From Prado023 sp963788325 (GTDB lineage: Bacteria; Actinomycetota; Actinomycetes; S36-B12; CAIYMF01): 64,000 bases of DNA. Shown here one piece after another: positions 31,823 to 40,239 of this stretch. Both the position numbers and the translations under genes were made by a program. The stretch is from contig CAWBGJ010000003.1 of NCBI GenBank assembly GCA_963788325.1, forward strand, positions 119,387-183,386. Reading direction: 5' to 3'. The notes beneath the pieces were generated by a model. That model had not been told where the DNA came from. It saw nothing but the letters and a program-made list of their open reading frames with translations, and did no database searches. Every line of letters begins with the position of its first letter. Position 1 is the first letter of the stretch.

Positions 31823-32938
31823 ATGAAGGTCGGCATCCCCAGCGAGGTCAAGAACAACGAGTTCCGGGTGGCGATCACGCCAGCAGGGGTCAACGAGTTG
31901 CGGCTGCACGGCCACGACGTCTACGTCCAACGTGACGCCGGGCTGGGATCCTCGATCACCAACGAGGAGTTCGAGGCCGCCGGCGCGACCATCCTGGACA
32001 CCGCCGACGAGGTGTGGGCCACCGGCGACCTGATCCTGAAGGTCAAGGAGCCGATCGCCGAGGAGTACCACCGGATGCGCTCCGGGCAGGTGCTGTTCAC
32101 CTACCTGCACCTGGCCGCGTCCCGGCCGTGCACCGATGCGCTCATCGACTCCGGGATCACTGCGATCGCCTACGAGACCGTCGAGTTGCCCGACCGCTCG
32201 CTGCCCCTGCTGGCGCCGATGTCCGAGGTTGCGGGCCGGTTGGCCCCCCAGGTCGGTGCGCACGCGCTCATGCGTGCCTACGGCGGGCGCGGCACGCTGA
32301 TGGGTGGGGTGTCGGGGGTCTACGCGGCGAAGGTCGTCGTGCTCGGCGCGGGGGTGGCCGGCCAGAACGCGGCCGCGATCGCCCTGGGCATGCAGGCCGA
32401 GGTGCTCCTGCTCGACCTGAACATCAGCCGGCTGCGCCAGATGGACGCCATCTACCAGGGCCATATGCAGACGATCGCGTCGAACGCCTACGAGGTGGAA
32501 CGTGCGGTGCTCGACGCTGACATGGTCATCGGCGCGGTGCTCGTGCCCGGCGCCAAGGCACCGAAGCTGGTGAGCAACGAGCTCGTCTCCCGGATGAAGC
32601 CGGGGTCGGTCCTGGTCGACATCGCGATCGATCAGGGGGGGTGCTTCGAGGACTCCCGGCCCACCACTCACGCCGAGCCCACGTATCGGGTGCACGACTC
32701 GGTGTTCTACTGCGTGGCGAACATGCCCGGCGCGGTGCCGCACACCTCCACGTACGCCCTGACCAATGTGACCCTGCCCTATGCGGTGGCACTGGCCAAC
32801 AAGGGCTGGAAGCAGGCCTGCCTCGACGACCACGCGCTGGCGCTGGGCGTGAACGTCCATGCCGGCGAGGTCGTCTACCGCGCGGTGGCCCACGAGTTCG
32901 GGCTGACCCACCGGTCCCTGGAGTCGGTGCTCGCCTGA
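31823..32938 (+). CDS. ald: Alanine dehydrogenase
   Basis: NAD-dependent interconversion of L-alanine and pyruvate plus ammonia. 371 residues, the usual length. The start MKVGIPSEVKNNEFRVAITP is typical. Pyruvate-binding Lys is in LKVKEPIAEEY, the catalytic His is in FTYLHLAAS, and the NAD-binding Rossmann motif is VVLGAGVAGQNAAAIALGM. The C-terminal region TSTYALTNVTLPYA is characteristic. GGAGAGGAAAG precedes the ATG. It sits as a single gene between the NUDIX and xerD genes; in many actinobacteria it is elsewhere on the chromosome. Confidence 0.96.
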   Translation: MKVGIPSEVKNNEFRVAITPAGVNELRLHGHDVYVQRDAGLGSSITNEEFEAAGATILDTADEVWATGDLILKVKEPIAEEYHRMRSGQVLFTYLHLAASRPCTDALIDSGITAIAYETVELPDRSLPLLAPMSEVAGRLAPQVGAHALMRAYGGRGTLMGGVSGVYAAKVVVLGAGVAGQNAAAIALGMQAEVLLLDLNISRLRQMDAIYQGHMQTIASNAYEVERAVLDADMVIGAVLVPGAKAPKLVSNELVSRMKPGSVLVDIAIDQGGCFEDSRPTTHAEPTYRVHDSVFYCVANMPGAVPHTSTYALTNVTLPYAVALANKGWKQACLDDHALALGVNVHAGEVVYRAVAHEFGLTHRSLESVLA

Positions 32939-32958
32939 TCGGGCGTGCGCTGCCGCCC

Positions 32959-33969
32959 GTGACCTCGCCGCTCGCCTTCCCGCAGGCAGGGGATTCGCAT
33001 GCGGCAGCTTCGTCGGAGCCCCCGGCCGGCGCCGGGAGCCCCCCATCTCCCAGTCCGCTGGCGCGCTCGGTGCAGGCCTACCTCGACCACCTGGCCGTGG
33101 AGCGGGGGTTGGCCGCGAACTCGCTGTCCGCCTATGGCCGGGACCTGCGTCGGTACCTCGAGTTCTGCGCCGGCCGGGCGATCACGCGCATCGATGAGGT
33201 GACGGAGGCCGACCTCGGGGAGTTCCTCGCGTGGTTGCGACGGGGCAGCGCGGAGCACCCCCCGTTGGCTGCAGCCAGCGCGGCGCGGACCTTGGTGGCC
33301 GTACGCGGCCTGCACCGGTTCGCCGTCGCGGAGGGATTGGCGACCACCGATCCTGGGCGCGAGGTCAAGCCGCCCTCGGCAGCCAAGCGACTGCCCAAGG
33401 CGCTGACGGTCCACGAGGTCGAGCTCATCCTGGTCAGCACCGGCGGGGGCGCTGCGGAGCCCCTGGGCCTGCGTGATCGTGCGCTGCTGGAGTTCCTGTA
33501 CGGCACCGGCGCCCGGATCAGCGAGGCGGTGGGGCTCGACATCGACGACCTCGACCTCGACGATGGCGTGGCGCTGCTCCACGGCAAGGGCGGGAAGTCC
33601 CGGCTCGTGCCGATCGGGAGCAAAGCGTGCCAGGCACTGGCGGCCTACCTGGTGCGGGCGCGGGCGGGCCTGCTCACCAGCGCCCAGCCGGCGGTGTTCG
33701 TCAACGCGCGCGGCGGGCGGCTGTCGCGGCAGAGCGCGTGGACCATCCTGCGCACGGCCGCCGAGCGCGCGGGGGTCACCGCCGACGTCTCCCCGCACAC
33801 GATGCGGCACTCGTTCGCCACCCACCTGCTCGACGGCGGTGCGGACGTCCGCGTCGTCCAGGAGTTGCTGGGCCACGCCTCGGTGACCACCACGCAGGTG
33901 TACACGAAGGTCACCGTCGAGCACCTGCGCGAGGTGTACGCGATCGCCCACCCCCGAGCCCGCGACTGA
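32959..33969 (+). CDS. xerD: Tyrosine recombinase XerD
   Basis: Site-specific recombinase that with XerC resolves chromosome dimers at dif. 336 residues from a GTG at 32959; about 30 disordered residues precede the SAM-like core-binding domain (ARSVQAYLDHLAVERGLAANSL). The catalytic residues are all visible: Arg in GTGARISEAVGL, Lys in HGKGGKSRLVPIG, His-x-x-Arg in HTMRHSFATHLLDGG, His in LGHASVTTTQVYT and the Tyr nucleophile in VYTKV. The position before parA-scpA-scpB is the actinobacterial xerD position. The start is uncertain within the Pro-rich head. Confidence 0.93.
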   Translation: MTSPLAFPQAGDSHAAASSEPPAGAGSPPSPSPLARSVQAYLDHLAVERGLAANSLSAYGRDLRRYLEFCAGRAITRIDEVTEADLGEFLAWLRRGSAEHPPLAAASAARTLVAVRGLHRFAVAEGLATTDPGREVKPPSAAKRLPKALTVHEVELILVSTGGGAAEPLGLRDRALLEFLYGTGARISEAVGLDIDDLDLDDGVALLHGKGGKSRLVPIGSKACQALAAYLVRARAGLLTSAQPAVFVNARGGRLSRQSAWTILRTAAERAGVTADVSPHTMRHSFATHLLDGGADVRVVQELLGHASVTTTQVYTKVTVEHLREVYAIAHPRARD

Positions 33970-34398
33970 CCGGCGGCGAGCCGCGCGGCCCCGCCCGCCG
34001 CCGCGCATGGCCGCGCTACTCGCTCGTGCTCCGCGAGGTTCCTCCACGTGGGCGACGACTGCGCGACGCTCGTGATGAGGAACCCGGGGTTGCGCGACCC
34101 TGGTGAGGAGGAACCTTCGTGCACGTCGGGCGGGGGTCCCTATGTCTGTGGTCACGTTGTGGCGGGTAGTCGGGGCGGTAGGTCTGTTGGAAATGGCCCT
34201 GGGTCATTCCAAGGGGACGCATCCCGGGGAATCCGCTCCCGTTCGCCCGATCCGCTCCCCGAATTCCGGGAGCGGATCGGCGAAAGGGGAGCGGATCCAT
34301 CCGGCCGACCACCGGGATGGGCGGGGTCGACCAGAAACCCGTGGGCGCGTGGGCCCGGTAGGCTGGGCGCGGTGTCGCCGACGCCTTGGAGGTCTGAC
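33970..34398. repeat. Non-coding xerD-parA interval with inverted repeats
   Basis: 429 bases without a credible gene. AGGTTCCTCC (34036-34045) is the exact inverse of GGAGGAACCT (34107-34116), and between them two related direct copies of TGCGCGAC...TGAGGA...ACC occur. Further on, 34231-34297 is a nested palindrome centred on GAATTC: the word ATCCGCTCCC occurs twice forward and twice inverted (arms with TTCGCC and GGCGAA between them). Neither looks like a terminator (no T run), a parS site or a dif site. GGAGG before the parA ATG is the only other signal seen. Confidence 0.65.
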
Positions 34399-35343
34399 AT
34401 GGCGGCTGGACGCAGGGCACGGGACGGGATGGGGCCCACGGGACGAGCGCTGCCCAGATTCGGGGTGCCGGGGCCGCGGTCGAGCTCCGGGTCCGCCGAC
34501 GTGATCGCCCTGTGCAACCAGAAGGGCGGCGTCGGCAAGACGACCACCGCGATCAACCTCGGAGCGGCCCTGGCCGAGCTGGGCCGGCGCGTGCTGCTGG
34601 TCGACTTCGATCCCCAGGGCGCGCTGGGTGCCGGCGTGGGCGTGCACCCGCACACCCTCGAGCACACGATCAACGACGTGATGATGACCGACATGGTGAC
34701 TGCGGGCGAGGTCATTCGGTCCACCGCCGTGCCTGGGATGGACGTGCTGCCGGCCAACATCGACCTGTCCGGCGCGGAACTCCTGCTGGTCTCCGAGGTG
34801 GGCCGCGAGCAGGCCCTGGCCCGGGCCCTGCGCCCGGTCGTCGAGGACTACGACGTGATCCTCATCGACTGCCAGCCCTCGCTGGGCCTGCTCACGGTCA
34901 ACGCCCTGACGGCCGCGCAGTGGGTGATGATCCCGGTGGAGTGCGAGTACTTCTCGCTGCGCGGGGTCGCGCTGCTGCAGGACACCGTGCGCAAGGTGCA
35001 GGAGCGGATCAACCCGGACCTGGCAGTGCTCGGCGTGCTGGCCACGATGGTCGATCGGACGGTGCACGCACGCGAGGTGCTCGGCCGGCTGGTGGAGGCC
35101 TTCGACGAGGGGGTGTTCCACACGGTGATCACCCGGACGGTGAAGTTCCCGGAGACGTCGGTGGCTGGCGTGCCGATCACCGTCTACGCCCCGACCAGCG
35201 CCTCGGCGCACGCCTACCGGCAGCTGGCCGTCGAGGTGCTCGGCCGGATCGACCCCGACTGCATCGGGGAGCCGGCTGTGGACGGTGGCCCGGGGACCGC
35301 AGACGGCGGACCGGCAGCGTCCCAGCAGTTGGCGCTGGGCTGA
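34399..35343 (+). CDS. parA: ParA/MinD-like ATPase (scpAB-linked ParA)
   Basis: 314 residues. Deviant Walker A KGGVGKTTTAINLG follows about 35 residues of basic, Gly/Ser-rich head; Walker A' DFDPQGALG and Walker B VILIDCQPSLGLLTVNAL are present. The EYFSLRGVALLQDTV region is that of chromosomal ParA/Soj. It is the ParA found beside scpAB in actinobacteria (Rv1708-type), distinct from the ParA near oriC, and has no parB next to it. A role in chromosome positioning or condensation with ScpAB is inferred from context. The ATG has TTGGAGG upstream and follows the palindromic region. Confidence 0.9.
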   Translation: MAAGRRARDGMGPTGRALPRFGVPGPRSSSGSADVIALCNQKGGVGKTTTAINLGAALAELGRRVLLVDFDPQGALGAGVGVHPHTLEHTINDVMMTDMVTAGEVIRSTAVPGMDVLPANIDLSGAELLLVSEVGREQALARALRPVVEDYDVILIDCQPSLGLLTVNALTAAQWVMIPVECEYFSLRGVALLQDTVRKVQERINPDLAVLGVLATMVDRTVHAREVLGRLVEAFDEGVFHTVITRTVKFPETSVAGVPITVYAPTSASAHAYRQLAVEVLGRIDPDCIGEPAVDGGPGTADGGPAASQQLALG

Positions 35344-35347
35344 GCCA

Positions 35348-36378
35348 GTGGTCGAAGCAGTGATAGTGGCGGCCGAGGACTCCGACGTGTCAGGCGGGCC
35401 AGTCCCGACCGGACCAACCGGGTCTGCGACAGCCGGGTCAACGTCAGAGGGGGCAGCCTCGGCGGGGTCAACGTCAGACGGGGCCACGCAGCCCTGGGCG
35501 GTGTCGAAGCCGTTCGCGGTGCGGGTCGCGGGCTTCGAGGGACCCTTCGACCTGCTGCTGAGCCTGATCGCCAAGCATCGCATCGAGGTCACCGAGCTCG
35601 CGCTGCACACCGTCACCGATGACTTCATCGCCCACGTCCGCGCACAGGGCCCCGCCTGGGACCTCGACGAGGCCACGAGTTTCCTGGTGATCGCCGCGAC
35701 CCTGCTCGACCTCAAGGCCGCGCGGCTGCTGCCCGACGGCTCGGTGGAGGACGAGGAGGACCTCGCCCTGCTCGAGGCGCGCGACATCCTGTTCGCCCGG
35801 CTGCTGCAGTATCGGGCCTTCAAGGAGGTCGCGGGCCTGCTCGACGGCATGCTCACCGATGCCGCCACTCGCCGCCCGCGGGACGTGGGACTGGAGCCGT
35901 GGCTGGCGCAGCTGCTGCCCGAAGTGCTCCTCGGACTCGGCCCGGCCGAGTTCGCGACCATCGCCGAGGGTGCGTTCGCACCCCGACCCCGGAACCGGGC
36001 GTCTCGGTGGCGCACGTGCACGCCCCGGCGGTCAGCGTCCGCGAACAGGCCGCGATCCTGGTCGAACGGCTGCGCCGCCGCGGCGTCTCCACGTTCCGGG
36101 CCCTCACCGACGATGCCCCGACCACCCTGGTCGTGGTCGGGCGGTTCCTGGCCCTGCTGGAGCTCTACCGCGACGGCGTGGTCACCTTCGACCAGGCCGC
36201 AGCCCTCGGTGACCTCAGCGTCCGGTGGGTCGGCCCGGACGAGGATGCCGACGCCGACGCACTGGCCATCGCCGATCGCGCGGTCACTGACGAGTTCACT
36301 GGGGTCGCCACCGCTGCCCCGGCCGAAGCCACGCACGACGCACCTGCTGCCGAGGTCGTCGAGGAGGACGCACCGTGA
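35348..36378 (+). CDS. scpA: Segregation and condensation protein ScpA, frameshifted near 35978
   Basis: Kleisin of the SMC-ScpAB condensin; it bridges SMC heads and binds ScpB. The first frame, from a GTG at 35348, has a Gly/Ser/Thr-rich head of about 55 residues, then FEGPFDLLLSLIAKHRIEVTELAL and the middle region to EGAFAPRPR. The chain continues in another frame as PEPGVSVAHVHAPAVSVREQAAILVERL, with the winged-helix C-terminus ending VEEDAP. The break lies in the C-rich run near 35975-35985 (ACCCCGACCCCGG). Full length would be about 343 residues, normal. It overlaps scpB by four bases. Confidence 0.88.
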
Positions 36379-37004
36379 CCGAGCACCCCGTGGACGCCGA
36401 CGACGCACCCGTGGACGCCGTCGACTCTCCCGATGCCCTGATCGCAGACGCGCTCGGCGCCCCCACCCTGGAGGCCGCCTGCGAGGCGGTGCTCCTGCTG
36501 GCCGACCAGCCCCTGGACCTGCTCACGCTGGCCACGATCGTGCGGCGCCCCGCCGACCAGGTGGAGGCAGTCGTGCGTGGACTCGCGGCCCAGTACACCG
36601 AGGATGGCCGTGGTTTCGACCTGCGTGAGGTGGCTGGCGGGTGGCGTTTCTACACGCGCGCGGACTGCGCCGAGGTGGTCAGCCGCTACGTCGTCGACGG
36701 CCAGCAGGCCCGCCTGACCCAGGCCGCGCTGGAGACCCTGTCGATCATCGCCTACCGCCAGCCGATCTCCCGGGGGCGGATCAGCGCCGTGCGTGGCGTG
36801 AACGTCGACGGTGTGGTGCGCACGCTGCTGACCCGCCGTCTGATCGACGAGGCCGGCACCGAGGAGGGCGGGCATGCCACACTGCTGCGCACCACGTCCT
36901 ACTTCCTCGAGCGGCTCGGCCTGGCCGACCTGTCCGAACTGCCCCCGTTGGCCGACCATGTGCCGACCTACTCCGAGATCGGTGATCTGGTGGACCTCCC
37001 ATGA
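36375..37004 (+). CDS. scpB: Segregation and condensation protein ScpB
   Basis: 209 residues, two winged-helix domains. ACEAVLLLADQPLDLLTLATIV begins domain 1 after an acidic head of about 35 residues, and LTQAALETLSIIAYRQPISRGRISAVRGVNVDGVVRTLL is the strongly conserved domain 2. TTSYFLERLGLADLSELPPL closes the family region. Dimeric partner of ScpA in SMC condensin. GTG start and both ends overlap the neighbours by four bases. Confidence 0.95.
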   Translation: MTEHPVDADDAPVDAVDSPDALIADALGAPTLEAACEAVLLLADQPLDLLTLATIVRRPADQVEAVVRGLAAQYTEDGRGFDLREVAGGWRFYTRADCAEVVSRYVVDGQQARLTQAALETLSIIAYRQPISRGRISAVRGVNVDGVVRTLLTRRLIDEAGTEEGGHATLLRTTSYFLERLGLADLSELPPLADHVPTYSEIGDLVDLP

Positions 37005-37750
37005 GCCCGCATGACAAGACGTCGACCCAGGGCGTGCGCCTGCAGAAGGTGCTGGCGGCCGCCGGCCTGGGCAGCCGGCGCGCCTGCGAGGAGCTGATCG
37101 ACCAGGGCCGGGTCGAGGTCGATGGCCACCGGGTGCGCGAGCAGGGCATGCGCATCGATCCGCAGAAGGCCGTGGTCCGGGTGGACGGCCAGCGTGTCCC
37201 GACCGCGGCCGGGACCGTCGTGGTCGCGGTGAACAAGCCCTTCGGGATGCTGTCCACGATGTCCGACGATCGGGGCCGGCAGTGCCTGGGCGACCTGGTG
37301 GCCGACCGGTCCGAGCGGCTGTTCCACGTCGGGCGCCTGGATGCCGACACCGAGGGCCTGATCCTGCTGACCAACGACGGCGAGCTGGCCAACCGGCTGG
37401 CGCACCCGTCCTACGGCGTGCCGAAGACCTACCTGGCCACCGTGGCGGGACCGGTCGCGCGAGCCGTGGGTCGCGACCTGCTGGCGGGCATCGAGCTCGA
37501 GGACGGTCCTGCGCGCGTCGACTCGTACAAGATCGTGCAGGCGCTGCCCGGGCAGGTGCTGGTGGAGATCGTCCTGCACGAGGGGCGCAACCACATCGTG
37601 CGCCGGATGTTCGAGGCGGTCGGTCATCCCGTGCTCGGGCTGGCGCGCACCCGGATCGGTCCGATCGTGCTCGGCCAGCAGCGCCCCGGCACCGTGCGGG
37701 TCGTCTCGGGCGCCGAGGCACGGGCCCTCTACACAGAGGTAGGCCTGTAG
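37001..37750 (+). CDS. rluB: 23S rRNA pseudouridine synthase, RluB/RsuA family
   Basis: 249 residues. N-terminal S4 domain RLQKVLAAAGLGSRRACEELI, then the RsuA-type catalytic domain with the active-site Asp in GRLDADTEGLILLTNDGELA and the conserved NHIVRRMFEAVGHPVL. The family modifies 23S rRNA position 2605 (E. coli RluB) or equivalents; the target here is inferred. ATGA overlap with scpB. The operon xerD-parA-scpA-scpB-rluB-...-cmk-der is a standard actinobacterial string. Confidence 0.93.
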   Translation: MSPHDKTSTQGVRLQKVLAAAGLGSRRACEELIDQGRVEVDGHRVREQGMRIDPQKAVVRVDGQRVPTAAGTVVVAVNKPFGMLSTMSDDRGRQCLGDLVADRSERLFHVGRLDADTEGLILLTNDGELANRLAHPSYGVPKTYLATVAGPVARAVGRDLLAGIELEDGPARVDSYKIVQALPGQVLVEIVLHEGRNHIVRRMFEAVGHPVLGLARTRIGPIVLGQQRPGTVRVVSGAEARALYTEVGL

Positions 37751-37876
37751 CCCCTGGCGCCCCGCAGCGTCTCGCGCCCACGGGGTCAGCCGCTCCGGCC
37801 GGGCAGGGTGGGGCACGGGCCGGGCCTGGCGTCGGCAGGCCGTTAGGCTGGGCGCCGACGATCCTGGGAGGAAGCC

Positions 37877-38239
37877 ATGGCGGTGCGGGCAGTGCGTGGG
37901 GCGACGTGCCTGGGTGCCGACGATGCCGACGAGATGCGCGAGGCGGTCGTGGAGCTGCTCACAGCAATGCTCGACCGCAACGACCTGGCGACCGATGCCC
38001 TGATCTCGGTGCTGTTCACCGCCACACCGGACCTCGTGTCGGCGTTCCCCGCCGGCGCTGCCCGCGCGCTGGACATCGGCGACGTGCCGTTGATCTGCGC
38101 CCGCGAGATCGACGTCGCCGGGGCGATGCCGCGGGTCGTGCGCGTGATGGCCCACGTGGAGTGCGACCTGCCCCGGGCCGAGGTCGCCCACGTGTACCTG
38201 CGCGGTGCCGAGGCGCTGCGCGCGGACCTGGCCCAGTGA
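37877..38239 (+). CDS. aroH: Chorismate mutase, AroH type
   Basis: 120 residues. Converts chorismate to prephenate. The Bacillus-type trimeric AroH fold is indicated by VRAVRGATCLGADDADEM at the start, IDVAGAMPRVVRVMAH with the Glu/Arg active-site region, and VYLRGAEALRADLA at the end. Together with the prephenate dehydrogenase just downstream it forms a two-step branch to tyrosine. The ATG has GGGAGGAAG upstream. A 126-base gap after rluB holds no gene. Confidence 0.93.
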   Translation: MAVRAVRGATCLGADDADEMREAVVELLTAMLDRNDLATDALISVLFTATPDLVSAFPAGAARALDIGDVPLICAREIDVAGAMPRVVRVMAHVECDLPRAEVAHVYLRGAEALRADLAQ

Positions 38240-38318
38240 GCGTCCCCCGCGGGACCGCAGCCCTCCGCAGGAACGCAGCCCTCCGGGGCCGGGACCGCTG
38301 CACGCATCGGCTCGCCCG

Positions 38319-39398
38319 GTGAACGGCCCACCCCAGCCGGTGCTCGTCATCGGCACTGGGCTGATCGGCACGTCGCTGGCGCTGTCCCTGCGCCGGCGCG
38401 ACATCGAGGTGTGGCTGGCCGACCGCGATCCGGCGGCGGTCGAGGTGGCGGTGTCCCGCGGCGCTGGCCAGGTCGTTCCGGCGGGGGATCGCGCGCCCGG
38501 CCTGGTCGTGGTGGCGGTGCCGCCGGGCGCGACGGCCGCGGTCGTGGCCCACGCCCTGCGCGACCACCCGAAGGCGGTCGTTACCGATGTGGCGTCGGTC
38601 AAGGTGCCGATCCTGCGCGCCCTGGCTGCGCTGGGCGCCGACACGTCCCGGTACGTGGGTGGGCATCCGATGGCCGGCCGCGAGGTCTCGGGCCCCGGCG
38701 CCGCACGCGCTGACCTCATCGACGACCGACCGTGGGTGATCGCCGCGCACCCGGGTGCCGCCGCCGAGACCCTCGACGCGGTCCAGGAGCTGGCCCTGTC
38801 CGCACGGGGGCTGCCCGTGGTGATGCCGGCCGTCGAGCACGACCAGGCGGTGGCGGTCATCTCCCACACCCCCCAGGTGCTCGCCTCGCTGCTAGCCGCG
38901 CGGCTGCTGGACAGCTCGGACGCGGTGGTCTCGATCGCCGGTCAGGGCCTGCGGGACATGACGCGGATCGCGGCGTCGGATCCCGACCTGTGGGTGGAGA
39001 TCCTTTCGGCGAATGCCACCCCGGTCGCTGGCGTGCTGGCCGCGCTGCGCGCCGACCTCGACGCCCTGCTGGGCGCGCTGGGCAGTGTCGAACAGGGTGG
39101 GCACGAGGTCCTGGTCGGGGCACTGCGTCGGGGCAATGCCGGACGCGACCGGGTGCCCGGCAAGCATGGCGCCGCGCCTGCCGCCACGTCCGTGGTGCCG
39201 GTGGCGGTGCCCGACCGACCCGGGGAGCTCGGCCGCCTGTTCGCGGCCGTGGCAGAGGCCGGGTTCTCGATCGAGGATGTCCGGATCGAGCACGTGCTCG
39301 GCCGCCCGACCGGCGTCGTGGAGATGACTGTCGGGCAGGCGGTGGCGCCGCAGGTGATCGCCGCACTGGCGGCCGGAGGGTGGGACGTCCGGGCCTGA
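38319..39398 (+). CDS. tyrA: Prephenate dehydrogenase with C-terminal ACT domain
   Basis: 359 residues from a GTG. NAD-binding motif VLVIGTGLIGTSLALSLRR at residues 7-25; catalytic region HDQAVAVISHTPQVLASLLA with the conserved His; then the helical dimerisation domain. From about residue 285, VPVAVPDRPGELGRLFAAVAEAGFSIEDVRIEH is a clear ACT domain, which would give feedback control, probably by tyrosine. Paired with aroH upstream (80 bases). The start is chosen at VNGPPQPVLV because the frame upstream has no homology. Confidence 0.93.
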   Translation: MNGPPQPVLVIGTGLIGTSLALSLRRRDIEVWLADRDPAAVEVAVSRGAGQVVPAGDRAPGLVVVAVPPGATAAVVAHALRDHPKAVVTDVASVKVPILRALAALGADTSRYVGGHPMAGREVSGPGAARADLIDDRPWVIAAHPGAAAETLDAVQELALSARGLPVVMPAVEHDQAVAVISHTPQVLASLLAARLLDSSDAVVSIAGQGLRDMTRIAASDPDLWVEILSANATPVAGVLAALRADLDALLGALGSVEQGGHEVLVGALRRGNAGRDRVPGKHGAAPAATSVVPVAVPDRPGELGRLFAAVAEAGFSIEDVRIEHVLGRPTGVVEMTVGQAVAPQVIAALAAGGWDVRA

Positions 39399-39493
39399 GG
39401 CGACTGCGTCGGGGGGCTCGCGAGGTGCGTCTCGGCGCGAGGGCCGCAGCGCAGGGCCGCGTGCCGGCGCCCGCCCCGCTAGGGTGTCGCGTC

Positions 39494-40204
39494 GTGGACG
39501 CCAATCGCGCAGTCGTGGCCATCGATGGACCGTCGGGCAGTGGCAAGTCGAGCACCAGCCGGGGCGTGGCCCGGGCGCTGGGCCTGGACTACTTGGACAC
39601 CGGGGCGATGTACCGCGCGATGGCCTGGTACATGCTCGACCGCGGTGTGGACATCAAGGACCCGGCGGCCATCGCCGCGCATGCCGGAGAGCCGAGCCTG
39701 ACCTCGACGGTCGACCCCGATGCGCCCACCATCGTCGTGGACGGCGCCGATGTCAGCGAGCCGATCCGGGGCGAGGCGGTGACCGGTGCGGTCAGCCCGG
39801 TGGCAGCCGTCCCCGAGGTGCGCACGAGGCTGGTCGCGCTCCAGCGGGCTGCCGTCGAGGCGGCGCAGGCGGCTGGGCGGGGGATCGTCGTCGAGGGCCG
39901 CGACATCGGCACGGTCGTCCTGCCCGACGCCGCCGCCAAGATCTACCTGACCGCTGACCCGGAGGCGCGGGCTGCCAGGCGCGCGCTGCAGGACGCCGAT
40001 CGGGCGGGGCAGGTGCAGCAGTCGGCCGCCGGCGACCTGGCCGCCACGGCCGCTTCCCTGGCTGCGCGGGACGCGATCGACTCCGGCCGGGCGGTGTCCC
40101 CGTTGCGTGCGGCCGACGGTGCGGTGCACGTGGACGGCACGTACCTGACCCTCGACGAGGTGATCGACGTGGTCGTCGGGGTGGTGCGCTCCGCCTGCGA
40201 GTAG
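39494..40204 (+). CDS. cmk: Cytidylate kinase
   Basis: 236 residues from a GTG. Phosphorylates CMP and dCMP. The P-loop GPSGSGKSSTSRGVARALG is at residues 12-30, then YLDTGAMYRAM, VEGRDIGTVVLPDA and the DRAGQ-x-Q LID region. Adjacent der downstream is the standard actinobacterial pair (Rv1712-Rv1713 order). It follows tyrA with 95 bases. Confidence 0.94.
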   Translation: MDANRAVVAIDGPSGSGKSSTSRGVARALGLDYLDTGAMYRAMAWYMLDRGVDIKDPAAIAAHAGEPSLTSTVDPDAPTIVVDGADVSEPIRGEAVTGAVSPVAAVPEVRTRLVALQRAAVEAAQAAGRGIVVEGRDIGTVVLPDAAAKIYLTADPEARAARRALQDADRAGQVQQSAAGDLAATAASLAARDAIDSGRAVSPLRAADGAVHVDGTYLTLDEVIDVVVGVVRSACE

Positions 40205-40239
40205 TCGGACATCGCCGTGCGGGCGACTACCCTTGCGAC

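Noticed and set aside
34231..34297. parS or dif site near parA/xerD
   Set aside because: The palindrome does not resemble TGTTTCACGTGAAACA or actinobacterial dif; only the position is suggestive.
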